Positions 23,205-31,725 of a DNA stretch of 41,125 nt are shown here, piece by piece (positions within the stretch are counted from its first letter, which is position 1; each line of letters opens with the position of its first letter). The translations under genes were made by a program, and so were the position numbers. The stretch comes from an uncultured Saprospirales bacterium. GTDB taxonomy: Bacteria; Bacteroidota; Bacteroidia; Chitinophagales; Saprospiraceae. The DNA lies in assembly GCA_937864265.1 (NCBI GenBank), contig CALMIR010000084.1, positions 1 through 41,125 on the forward strand, read 5' to 3'. The notes beneath the pieces were generated by a model that saw only the letters and a program-made list of their open reading frames with translations, was not told the origin of the DNA and searched no databases.

Positions 23205-24326
23205 TCATGACAATTTGCCCAGCCTGCGTTGCCAAAAATCGCATTCTGGCCATCTCCGCTCCAGCGCATACCAATAAGCTCTATGCTGCCGATAGCCTTC
23301 GTAGCGTTGCCTAATCCTATCAGAAAAATTATCTGAATAGGTCGCATCCTTTTGGAAAAAAGCCGCCACCTTACCGGCAGCGAATAGCCCATCGGACAAG
23401 GCTTTATAAATGCCTTGTGCTGCAATGGGATCAAAGCTGGAAGCCGCATCGCCAACAGCCATCCAATCCTCTCCTGTGATGGTATCCAAAATGCCGGAAA
23501 AAACGGGCCAGGTGTAATATTGCGGCGCTTGTAAATGCAGTTTTTGCAACGTAGGACCGATGAAAGAGGTATCGGCAAGCGCTTGCTCAAAGCCCTGAAA
23601 ATTACCCGCCCTTAGCAATGGCTGTTGTGCTGTATCGGTCACCAACATGCTGACCACGCGCTCATCTGGCAACAAGGCATTATACCACCATCCATCTGGG
23701 CTGGCCTCCAATTGCACTTGCCTAGTCATGTTGCCCCCTGAAAGTTGTGCGAAGCGAACCACCGCTACCAACTGGTCTTCTATCGTTTTGCTAAAACCCA
23801 AAGCCCTGGCAAATCGCGCTTGAGCACCCGTCGCGTCAATAACAAAGCGAGCTTGCAAACGGTGAACCGATTTGTCCACCGCCTGTAAAAATTGCAAGGT
23901 GTAGCCATCAACTTCGGGGCTTATTTTCTGAGCATCCGAAAAACGCAAAGACCAAGCCACCTGAGCGCCCAAATGGGTAGCTTGGTCCGCGAGCATTTGG
24001 TCAAAAGCCTTTCGGTTCAAGCGCCAGGAAGGGCCTAGTGGGTTGACGATAAAATCGTTATAGCCCACCTGAGGATGTCCCCAAACCGAGGCATAACCTG
24101 GGCAGGTCGAGTGTCCGCCCTGATAAAAGGCTTTGTCCAAACCCAATTGTCGCAACAGCAAAATGGTATCGGGCGGGCAGCTTTCGCCGATGCGCTCCTG
24201 GCCTTTGGCCTGGCCTTCTGCTACAAGTACAGAAACCGGCGCTTTCATGCGGATGGCTATAGCCGCCGCTAAACCGGCTGGCCCCCCGCCCAATACCACC
24301 ACATCGTATTTCGACTCTAACTTCAA
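23205..24326 (-). CDS. lodB: LodB-like FAD-dependent oxidoreductase (CTQ maturation protein)
   Basis: The 373-aa flavoprotein has the nucleotide-binding motif VVVLGGGPAGLAAAI at residues 8-22 and the second FAD motif VGDAASSFDPIAAQGI near 290, as in the tryptophan-halogenase/geranylgeranyl-reductase-like group. LodB proteins are needed to build the cysteine tryptophylquinone cofactor of LodA-type oxidases. The lodA-like gene directly upstream makes that role likely. The start is a TTG at 24326: the codon two positions upstream in frame is the TGA that ends lodA, and the next ATG (residue 28) would remove the FAD motif. So lodA and lodB lie in the same frame, separated only by TGA and TTT. Confidence 0.85.
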   Translation of the reverse strand: MKLESKYDVVVLGGGPAGLAAAIAIRMKAPVSVLVAEGQAKGQERIGESCPPDTILLLRQLGLDKAFYQGGHSTCPGYASVWGHPQVGYNDFIVNPLGPSWRLNRKAFDQMLADQATHLGAQVAWSLRFSDAQKISPEVDGYTLQFLQAVDKSVHRLQARFVIDATGAQARFARALGFSKTIEDQLVAVVRFAQLSGGNMTRQVQLEASPDGWWYNALLPDERVVSMLVTDTAQQPLLRAGNFQGFEQALADTSFIGPTLQKLHLQAPQYYTWPVFSGILDTITGEDWMAVGDAASSFDPIAAQGIYKALSDGLFAAGKVAAFFQKDATYSDNFSDRIRQRYEGYRQHRAYWYALERRWPECDFWQRRLGKLS

Positions 24327-24329
24327 AAA

Positions 24330-26384
24330 TCAGTGTTTTGACTTTTTATGTTTGGGATTGGCGTTGAACGGCCAAAGCGGAACTGGGTCGGTGGCGTCGC
24401 CTGGCTGGGTCAATTGGCTTTGTACTTCCAAATACAGATCAGGGGCAAATTTTTTGCCTGGGAGGTCTATATTGGTGCCTTGTATAATAAAGCCAATCTT
24501 GTCCCAACCCTTTACCGCATCCAAGGGATCTTGAAAAGTAGCCGCGGAAGCCGGATTGATAGCGTAAGTGCCGGGGCCACGGATAGACCACTTTTGTTGA
24601 GGCAGCACATTATTGAACACTTCTTCCGCTACATACACGGCATCGGGACGTTGGGATGGCCAGGACCAGTACAAGGTAGAAGCCGCGCCATTGCTTTCGT
24701 TCACGCCGTTGGTATTGATGAGGGTTTGGTGGATGGAACAAGAGTTGTAATCCGTTTGCCAGGGGATGGCCATGAATTTGGAAACATCGCCCGGTTGCAG
24801 GCCATCGTTCATGTTGTGCAACGGAATCCAGCCGCTGCTCAGGAAAGGCTGGTCTTTGGTCGCTTTGGCATAATCCAGGGGATAATGCTTGATGCGGAAT
24901 GGCCCTGCGCCTGAAGTGCGCCAATCTTGCAGGTATATATCGGTGCAGCGCAGGGTGTAGCTGACTTCGATACCCGGCACATAACGGCCGCCCAGACAAT
25001 TGGCCAGTGAGGCGATGTCCAGCAGTTCGCCGGGGCCTAAAGGCTTAGGCTGGCCTTTTTGGAATTGGTTTTTGCTCCACTGCTCCAGAAAAAAATACTG
25101 GGTTTTGGTGACCGTCAAAAAAGAAGTGCCGGCTTGCCCCAGGGATAGGGGCATCAGCGGAGCGCCAATATTGGTCTGGTCTTCGTTGGGGTTGCGCAAA
25201 AAATTGAGCGCAGCCATGATGGTCTTATCGGGATCGTCATTTTCGCTGATGGAGGCAACGGCATGATGTGCCCTAAGCGCCATTTCCGGCAGGTTGGCCG
25301 TCCACCTTTGCAGGGTACTGGCGATAAAAACGGGCTGTACATCTTGAGCAAAGTTGGGTAGGTAGTCGGGATTGTAGGTATCGCTGGCTGCATCGTACAA
25401 CTCTGGTTGCAAGGCCATATCTCGCACCCAGGTATCATATACATCGTCCCAAACCGAAACTACGTTGCGAATTTGTGGGGCATAGCCCGGATCGCCGCAA
25501 ATGACCCAAGCGCCAAAGGCCGATTCGTAAGAGTCATCGTCCATTTTTAATACTAGGGAAACAGGGCCGTCTGCAGCCGAGTCGTACCAGCCAACGTTGT
25601 TCAAGTCGCCTGTCATTTGAATGGGAACGCCGTATTCGTCGTACTGACCTACGGCATTGCCTGTACTGGGCAGCACGAGGAGGCGGCCTTTGTCATCGGT
25701 CAAAATAGCACCCAGGGTATCGAGGGGGCCGTTAGGCTCGAAAAGTTCGTCGTTGGCATCGGCTGGAAAGTTAACCGGATAATTGGGCAGCGGAACGATG
25801 GTGCCATCTGATTGCAAACAGGATGGCGTGGTGCAGTCGTTGAAATCGGCCTTGCTTTTTGCGGAAGCGGAAATGGCACGTGGGCCAGCATCGATCATCA
25901 ACTGGTTTAGGCGTGAGGCTGAATTGATGTCGCCGTGGGTTTCCGGGTTGCGGAGTTGGGGTACTTGGCCATTGGCGTATGCATTGATGCCTAGGTTGTT
26001 GACCACGTTATAGGCAGCCGCTTTTTTATTGGCCAAATGCGCCGACCAAAGCAGATCAGTCACGGTGCGTCCATCTGGCAATTTGGTGCCAATGGTGACC
26101 TCCAATCCGTCGCCCTCCGGGTAAGTCAGGGCCTTGCCAAATTCGTAAGCATAAACCCGAAAACGAGCGGCTTGTTTTTTCAAATTGCCTTGGGCGTCGC
26201 GCAGGTCGCTGCTGGTGATGCATTCATTTTCCGTACCTGCTTTGATGGGCAGACCTCCAGTAGTAGCGCTGTCTTCCTGGGGGAGCCCGGCGCTGGTTTC
26301 TGGTGAAAGGACATATTCTTCGCTGGTGCCGAAGCGGGCAAAATTGATGGTAGGATGTACCCGAAATACTATCTGATGTTTCAT
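24330..26384 (-). CDS. lodA: LodA/GoxA family CTQ-dependent amino-acid oxidase
   Basis: The 684-aa protein matches the LodA/GoxA family, oxidases of L-lysine, glycine or other amino acids that release H2O2 and carry a cysteine tryptophylquinone made from their own Cys and Trp. Family features: N-terminal RVHPTINFARFGTSEEY, the conserved CLGGRYVPGIEVSY (C463) and PWQTDYNSC...YWSWPSQRPD. The D545-x3-C549 spacing equals Asp512/Cys516 as I recall for Marinomonas LodA, so C549 with W573 or W575 is the likely cofactor pair; this is inference. The ATG at 26384, after a purine-rich stretch, is preferred to an extension to 26456 that overlaps the ferritin-like gene. No signal peptide. Substrate is unknown. 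Confidence 0.88.
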   Translation of the reverse strand: MKHQIVFRVHPTINFARFGTSEEYVLSPETSAGLPQEDSATTGGLPIKAGTENECITSSDLRDAQGNLKKQAARFRVYAYEFGKALTYPEGDGLEVTIGTKLPDGRTVTDLLWSAHLANKKAAAYNVVNNLGINAYANGQVPQLRNPETHGDINSASRLNQLMIDAGPRAISASAKSKADFNDCTTPSCLQSDGTIVPLPNYPVNFPADANDELFEPNGPLDTLGAILTDDKGRLLVLPSTGNAVGQYDEYGVPIQMTGDLNNVGWYDSAADGPVSLVLKMDDDSYESAFGAWVICGDPGYAPQIRNVVSVWDDVYDTWVRDMALQPELYDAASDTYNPDYLPNFAQDVQPVFIASTLQRWTANLPEMALRAHHAVASISENDDPDKTIMAALNFLRNPNEDQTNIGAPLMPLSLGQAGTSFLTVTKTQYFFLEQWSKNQFQKGQPKPLGPGELLDIASLANCLGGRYVPGIEVSYTLRCTDIYLQDWRTSGAGPFRIKHYPLDYAKATKDQPFLSSGWIPLHNMNDGLQPGDVSKFMAIPWQTDYNSCSIHQTLINTNGVNESNGAASTLYWSWPSQRPDAVYVAEEVFNNVLPQQKWSIRGPGTYAINPASAATFQDPLDAVKGWDKIGFIIQGTNIDLPGKKFAPDLYLEVQSQLTQPGDATDPVPLWPFNANPKHKKSKH

Positions 26385-26419
26385 GATGTCTCTTTTTTGA
26401 AAAGGATGTTGAGAGAAGG

Positions 26420-27376
26420 TTAGCTGAATTTTGGCGTGACGCCGTTCATCCAACAATTGCGAATGGCACCGCCTACGCTGGCCATGATGACAAAGAAATC
26501 CTGTGGGTTTTCACCGCTGAACAGGCCTTTTAGCGCGCCACGCAGGGCGGTAAACTGCTCGATCAAGATGGCTTCCAGTTTTTTGTCTTGTTCGCTGTAT
26601 GCCGATACGGGTTTGGCGGTGTAGGTTTCCGGTAGCTTGTCGGCATTTTTGATTTGTAGGAATTTTTCAAAATGATCCTGGTCGGGCGCTACGTCGTCGG
26701 CGGTATTTTGGAACACAGGCACTACCTTTTGATCTTTGGCCGACATCCCTTCGCCTTGATCGGTGATGAGGTTGATGAGCAAATCGACCTGGTCGAAGCC
26801 CCTATCGCCAGACTCTGTGATGGCCATGGCGGGCATATTCCGGTAGTAGGCGGCAAAAAAATCGGCCTGTCTTACGCCACCTTTGAGGTATTGTGTGAGT
26901 TGGGAGGCGCCGTAGCGCAGGGCTTCGTAAAAGGCGCCAATGCTGCCGTATTCCTCTATCTGGCTGAACAGTTCGATTTTTTCATTGGTCTCGTATTCCG
27001 GTATTTCGATCAGGCACATGGCGTTGACGTGTTCCAAGTCAAGCGGGCCTATTTCTGCCGTGTAGGGCAGGTAGGGTTTGATCTTTTCCGGATTGTCCAG
27101 GCTGAAATCGAGGTGCGGAATGGTGGTGCCTTCATAGACCGGTGCTTCAAAGGTAGGCGATAGGCCATAAGCGTTGGCGATGTTGGCTGCCGATTGCAGG
27201 TGCAGCATTTCCTGATTGACAACTGTTCGAATGAGTTGGTAGGGCGCGCTGGTTTTGTCCTTGATGGAATACATGGCAGACATGTAAAAAGGGATGGTCC
27301 AAAATTCCAGATCGACAGCGCCTTGCAAATGGGTATGCAGATGCCCGATGTCCCAGGTTTCAAGTGTTAGTTTCAT
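26420..27376 (-). CDS. Ferritin-like domain protein (VioB-type, PF12902-like)
   Basis: The 318-aa protein has a four-helix ferritin-like core. Likely iron ligands are E24 (AVDLEFWTIPFY), E56 and H59 (NQEMLH) and E151 (GAFYEAL), and the family signature ITDQGEG follows near residue 208. This group includes the N-terminal domain of VioB, which couples two oxidised amino-acid imines in violacein synthesis. The gene is 35 bp upstream of lodA on the same strand, so an iron enzyme acting on, or protecting, the oxidase product is plausible. The start is ATG at 27376; a TTG just before it would add one residue. Confidence 0.85.
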   Translation of the reverse strand: MKLTLETWDIGHLHTHLQGAVDLEFWTIPFYMSAMYSIKDKTSAPYQLIRTVVNQEMLHLQSAANIANAYGLSPTFEAPVYEGTTIPHLDFSLDNPEKIKPYLPYTAEIGPLDLEHVNAMCLIEIPEYETNEKIELFSQIEEYGSIGAFYEALRYGASQLTQYLKGGVRQADFFAAYYRNMPAMAITESGDRGFDQVDLLINLITDQGEGMSAKDQKVVPVFQNTADDVAPDQDHFEKFLQIKNADKLPETYTAKPVSAYSEQDKKLEAILIEQFTALRGALKGLFSGENPQDFFVIMASVGGAIRNCWMNGVTPKFS

Positions 27377-27520
27377 CAATTATTGTTTTAGGTGTATGGA
27401 TACTGTGGGTCGAATAACTTACGGGACGGGGTGAAGGTAGAAAGAAATTTGCAGATTGCTAGGCGTTTTTAGGGAGATGCTAAAAAATTTGGATGACAAA
27501 TTTCGTTTTAAGCTTTCCCC

Positions 27521-27793
27521 TCACTCCTGCTCCGTGCGTTGCCCCCGCAGACGGCGCATGGCATACTGCACGATCAGCATCACCAGCAATCCGATGGCAT
27601 AAGCACTAACGAACATCAGCCATTCGTAATTGTCTTTTTTCAGCGCCTCGCGTTTGCCGATGACGCCCCAGAGGTTAACAAGTCCTCGTTTGACAAAGAA
27701 TCTGGAAACCAGGTTGGAGGCCATCAATCCAGCTAGGTAACCGACGGCCAGATTGAGCGCTTCTTGCGTCAGAAAATTAGTGAGTTGTTTCAT
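27521..27793 (-). CDS. Small membrane protein of unknown function
   Basis: The 90-aa product has two probable membrane segments: a weak one at residues 13-35 (LNLAVGYLAGLMASNLVSRFF) and a strong one at about 60-80 (LMFVSAYAIGLLVMLIVQYAM), followed by a basic Arg-rich tail. I do not recognise the family. It lies 48 bp after rlmI and 144 bp before the ferritin-like gene on the same strand. Confidence 0.65.
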   Translation of the reverse strand: MKQLTNFLTQEALNLAVGYLAGLMASNLVSRFFVKRGLVNLWGVIGKREALKKDNYEWLMFVSAYAIGLLVMLIVQYAMRRLRGQRTEQE

Positions 27794-27841
27794 GGTAGAT
27801 GATGGTAAAATGTTATAAAATATTACTTTTTGTCACTTCAC

Positions 27842-29020
27842 CTAGCCCACCCACAACACCAAGCCCTTCAAATACGCCCCCTCCGGATGAAAAATATTAA
27901 CCGGATGGTCGGCGGGCTGGCTGAGGCGGTGCAATACCCGAATAGGGCGTCCTACTTCCAGCGCTGCGGCTACGATGGTGTGGTAAAAGAGGGCTTCGTC
28001 CACCACCTGGGAGCAAGAAAACGTAAACAAGATGCCGCCGGGCTTGATTTTTTCTAAGGCCAGCGCATTGAGGCGCTTGTAACCCTGTACTGCCTGGTGG
28101 CGCTTGGCCAGACTTTTGGCAAAAGCTGGCGGATCTACGACCATCACATCATACGTAGCAGTTGTATGGCGCAAGAAGTGGAGTACATCATCGCAAATGG
28201 CCTCGTGTCGGGTAATGAAATGGTTCAATAAAACATTTTCTTCGGCCAGTGTGATGGCCTTGCGAGAGGCGTCCACCGAGTGGACTTCGGCAGCACCCGC
28301 TTGTAGGGCATAAACGGAAAAACCGCCCGTGTAACAAAAACTGTTGAGCACTATTTTACCGGCCACATAATGAGTGAGTAAGCGGCGGTTTTCGCGCTGA
28401 TCGAGGAAAAAACCCGTTTTTTGGCCACCTTCCCAGTCTATTTTAAACAAATGTCCGTACTCTTTGACGGTAGTTGGATGAGCTTCGCCGAACAAGTAGC
28501 TGTTTTGATAGGAATCGGCCACCTGAGTTGGAAGCGTCTCCGCACTTTTGTCATAGATGGCTTGCAGGCTTTCGCCAAATGCCTGTTGCAAAGCACGGGT
28601 TATAAAATCCAAGCTGCGCTGCATGCCAATTGAATGGCATTGCACAACAGCCGTATGGTCATAAATATCAATGATTAAACCGGGCAATCCATCGCCTTCG
28701 CCGTGGATGAGGCGGAAGCAATTGGTCTGTTCTTGGCCACTAAGACCCAATTGTCGGCGGACTTCCAGCGCCTCCACCATTTTTTGATTCCAAAACGCCT
28801 GATCCAGCGGGCTTTCCCGAAAGGAGAGGATGCGCACCGCAATGCTGCTGCCACTTTGGTAATGCCCGCTGGCCAGGAAGCCGCCCTTTTCCCCATAAAG
28901 GGCTACCGTGTCTCCATCTTCCAGGGAGCTATCCTGCTGTTTGATGGCACCCGAAAAGACCCAGGGATGAAAGCGCCGCAAGCTGCTTTCCTTTTTCTGG
29001 TGGATGATAATGGATTTCAT
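27842..29020 (-). CDS. rlmI: RlmI-like 23S rRNA (cytosine-C5) methyltransferase
   Basis: The 392-aa protein has an N-terminal PUA domain (HPWVFSGAI, ASGHYQSGSSIAVRIL), a middle EEHEE-like region and a C-terminal Rossmann methyltransferase domain. SAM-binding and catalytic motifs are FLDQRENR, LNSFCYTGGFSVYALQAGA, VDPPAFAKS and FTFSCSQVV, where the last Cys is the usual catalytic residue in motif VI and the motif IV region reads DPPAF. The length fits E. coli RlmI (396 aa), which makes m5C1962 of 23S rRNA. It begins 9 bp after the lon stop, so it is probably cotranscribed with lon. Confidence 0.92.
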   Translation of the reverse strand: MKSIIIHQKKESSLRRFHPWVFSGAIKQQDSSLEDGDTVALYGEKGGFLASGHYQSGSSIAVRILSFRESPLDQAFWNQKMVEALEVRRQLGLSGQEQTNCFRLIHGEGDGLPGLIIDIYDHTAVVQCHSIGMQRSLDFITRALQQAFGESLQAIYDKSAETLPTQVADSYQNSYLFGEAHPTTVKEYGHLFKIDWEGGQKTGFFLDQRENRRLLTHYVAGKIVLNSFCYTGGFSVYALQAGAAEVHSVDASRKAITLAEENVLLNHFITRHEAICDDVLHFLRHTTATYDVMVVDPPAFAKSLAKRHQAVQGYKRLNALALEKIKPGGILFTFSCSQVVDEALFYHTIVAAALEVGRPIRVLHRLSQPADHPVNIFHPEGAYLKGLVLWVG

Positions 29021-29029
29021 GCGGCAATA

Positions 29030-31441
29030 TTACGAAAGTTCGAACGCCACCTTTAGCACATCGTCAAAATAATCGGCGTAGTGGACGGAAATGCCTGTTT
29101 TGATATGATCCGGTAAGTCTTCAAAGTCGCGGCGGTTGTCTTCTGGCAAGATCAGGTTGTGGATGCCTACGCGCCGGGCAGCAATGGTTTTTTCTTTCAC
29201 CCCGCCAATAGGCAATACTTTTCCCGTAAGGGTCAACTCGCCTGTCATAGCCAGGTCTGACCGGATAGGGCGATTAGTGGCCAGGGAGTACAAGGCCAAG
29301 GCCATCGTGATGCCTGCTGATGGGCCATCCTTGGGTGTTGCTCCGGCAGGTACGTGTAGGTGTACCAAGTGTTCATCAAAGTAATGACTGTGTGTTTCCT
29401 CGCTCGAAAGTATGGAACGGACATAGCTGTAAGCAATTTCAGAAGACTCGCGCATCACTTCGCCCAATTGCCCCGTTTGCTTGAAACCGCCCGACTTACC
29501 CTTGATGCCGGTGGCCTCAATGTATAGTGTAGCCCCACCCATCGAGGTGTAAGCCAAGCCCAAGGCTACGCCGGAGATGGCTTTGTTGTACAACCTTTCC
29601 GTATGGAAAAAAGGCTTGCCCAATAACTTGCCGATATCTTCTTTTTCGATGACAAACTGGAAATCCTCCTTTTCGGCCAGGCGCAGCGTTGCTTTGCGGA
29701 TGATTTTTTTGATCTGTTGCTCGAGTTGGCGCACCCCGGCTTCCCGGGCATACTGATCGGCTATAGTGGCCAGTGCTTCATCGGTGATTTGTATTTCATC
29801 CGGCTCAAAACCGTGCTCGTGCAACTGCTTGGGCACGAGGTATTGTTTGGCAATCTGCACTTTTTCTTCCAGCACATAGCCCGCCAGACGAATCACCTCC
29901 ATCCGGTCGAGCAATGGGCCAGGGATGGTGTCCAGTTGGTTGGCTGTCGTGATGAACAGCACGTTGGATAAATCGTAGGGAATATCCAGGTAATGATCGA
30001 GGAAGCTGGCGTTTTGCTCAGGGTCGAGCACTTCCAGCAGGGCAGAGGCCGGGTCGCCCCGATAGCTGGCGCCTATTTTGTCGATTTCATCCAGCATAAT
30101 GACCGGATTGGATACGCCGGTACGCTGCAAAGCCTGAATCATTTTGCCCGGCATAGCGCCGATGTAGGTGCGGCGGTGGCCTTTTATCTCGGCTTCGTCG
30201 CGCATGCCGCCTACGGAAAAACGAAAAAAATCGCGCCCCAGGGCGTGAGCTACCGATTTGCCGATGGAGGTTTTGCCTACACCTGGAGGGCCGACCAGGC
30301 ATATAATGGAGCCGCTCACTTTTTTGCGCTTGATGACAGTGCTCAGAAATTCCAGAATTCGGTCTTTTACCTCTTCGAGGCCATAGTGATCCGCATCTAA
30401 AACGGCGCGGGCACTTTTGATGTCGTCTTTGTCTTCTGAAAATAAGCCCCAGGGCAAATCGGCAATGTGCTCTAAATAAGTGCGGGTAACATTGAATTCG
30501 GGCGATTGCGCATTCAGAGTGCGCAGCTTGTCCAATTCCTGGCGAACCACTTTTTGGGCGGTTTCATTAAGCTCCTTATCGGCCAGCTTTTTCTCAATTT
30601 TTTCGATTTCAGATTCGCTTTCTTCTTTTTCCATGCCCAGCTCTTTCTTGATGGCTTTGAGCTGTTCGCGCAGAAAAAACTCCTTCTGCTGTTTATTGAC
30701 TTTTTCGTCTATTTGTTGGTTGATGCGCTTTTGGATTTGGGCGATTTCCATCTCTTCCTTGATGAGCAACAGCAGATTTTGCGCCCTTTCCGATAAGTCG
30801 AAGGTCTCGAGCAGCGCTTGCAAACGATCCGCCTCTGCGGATAGCAGGTTGCTGATCACATCCATGGTCAGGCCCGGCTGGTCGTAGTTGAGCTGCCCTA
30901 CCACCATATTGACTTGCTCTTGGAACAAAGGGTTGAGCTTGAGCAACGTTTTGATTTCCGAACTGATGGCCATCATGTAGGCTTTCAGGTCTTGGTCGGG
31001 TTTGGATTTTGGGTTGTTGACGTAGTTGACCTCCCAACGCAAACTGGGCTTCACCAGCAGCAGGCGTTTCTTCTGAATACGGGTTAGACCCCGCCCTAGC
31101 ACCTGTACCATTTCGGCATTGACAAAGTTGGCGCGCAATATCTGGAATACAATTCCGGTGTCGTACAATTCCGAGGCGGTATAGTCTTCTTCATCGAGTT
31201 GCTGCGCCAGAACAAGTCCGATATAGCCATTTTCTTCCTCAATGGCTTTCTTGATGACCTTGACCTTCTCCTTGCCGGAAAAATGGATGGGGATGGGGAT
31301 ACCTGGAAAAACAGGCCTTTGCACCAGTGGTAATATACTCAGGTTTTGCGGAAGCGCGGTTTCAACTACCTGCAATTGGCTGTTATTTTCCACTTGCGTT
31401 TCTACGGCTGCATTTTCAATTTCATTCATGCTATCTGTCAT
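29030..31441 (-). CDS. lon: ATP-dependent Lon protease
   Basis: The 803-aa protein has the full LonA layout: N-terminal substrate-binding domain (LPLVQRPVFPGIPIPI...), a long coiled-coil region with KEFFLREQLKAIKKELG, the AAA+ domain with Walker A GPPGVGKTS and GHRRTYIGAMPGKMIQ, and the protease domain with catalytic S708 (PKDGPSAG) and K751 (GGVKEK), the same 43-residue spacing as E. coli S679/K722. Lon degrades misfolded and regulatory proteins in the cytoplasm. A family C repeat lies in its upstream region; I saw no CIRCE or clear heat-shock promoter. rlmI follows 9 bp later. Confidence 0.97.
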   Translation of the reverse strand: MTDSMNEIENAAVETQVENNSQLQVVETALPQNLSILPLVQRPVFPGIPIPIHFSGKEKVKVIKKAIEEENGYIGLVLAQQLDEEDYTASELYDTGIVFQILRANFVNAEMVQVLGRGLTRIQKKRLLLVKPSLRWEVNYVNNPKSKPDQDLKAYMMAISSEIKTLLKLNPLFQEQVNMVVGQLNYDQPGLTMDVISNLLSAEADRLQALLETFDLSERAQNLLLLIKEEMEIAQIQKRINQQIDEKVNKQQKEFFLREQLKAIKKELGMEKEESESEIEKIEKKLADKELNETAQKVVRQELDKLRTLNAQSPEFNVTRTYLEHIADLPWGLFSEDKDDIKSARAVLDADHYGLEEVKDRILEFLSTVIKRKKVSGSIICLVGPPGVGKTSIGKSVAHALGRDFFRFSVGGMRDEAEIKGHRRTYIGAMPGKMIQALQRTGVSNPVIMLDEIDKIGASYRGDPASALLEVLDPEQNASFLDHYLDIPYDLSNVLFITTANQLDTIPGPLLDRMEVIRLAGYVLEEKVQIAKQYLVPKQLHEHGFEPDEIQITDEALATIADQYAREAGVRQLEQQIKKIIRKATLRLAEKEDFQFVIEKEDIGKLLGKPFFHTERLYNKAISGVALGLAYTSMGGATLYIEATGIKGKSGGFKQTGQLGEVMRESSEIAYSYVRSILSSEETHSHYFDEHLVHLHVPAGATPKDGPSAGITMALALYSLATNRPIRSDLAMTGELTLTGKVLPIGGVKEKTIAARRVGIHNLILPEDNRRDFEDLPDHIKTGISVHYADYFDDVLKVAFELS

Positions 31442-31586
31442 GGTGTATTTTTGATGATCTTATGGGATCAGGTTTTACAAAGGCGCAAGAGTGATGCCAG
31501 TTCCGAGAATCGGTAAAAATGGCAGGATTGGGGGATGGGAGGCTGAAATAATGGCAGGGTTTAGCTAGGCTAAAGCTGGGTGTAGT

Positions 31587-31658
31587 TTTCCTGCCCCCGC
31601 CTTCTCCCGCGCTTTTCGCGGGATCATTCGGGCAAGCGGCTCAGACGGGTAGTTTCAA
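31587..31658 (+). repeat. GC-rich interspersed repeat family C, copy 2
   Basis: This copy runs from GTTTTCCTGCCCCCGCC to GACGGGTAGTTTCAAG and matches the first unit at 13529-13601 with about four differences. It contains CTCCCGCG-CTTTT-CGCGGGA, a 7-bp hairpin, and lies in the 284-bp gap upstream of lon. Confidence 0.85.
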
Positions 31659-31725
31659 GCTGCGCCACGACGAAGGCGTGGTTTATAACTGACCTGTCCG
31701 AAAACGAAGGTGGTGCTCAATTAAC

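Noticed and set aside
23205-24326. Tryptophan halogenase
   Set aside because: The fold family is shared, but the adjacent lodA-like gene makes LodB the better match, and I did not find the halogenase WxWxIP motif.
26385-26456. N-terminal extension of the LodA-like frame
   Set aside because: It overlaps the end of the ferritin-like gene and precedes the conserved start MKHQIVFRVHP; the ATG at 26384 has a purine-rich stretch before it.
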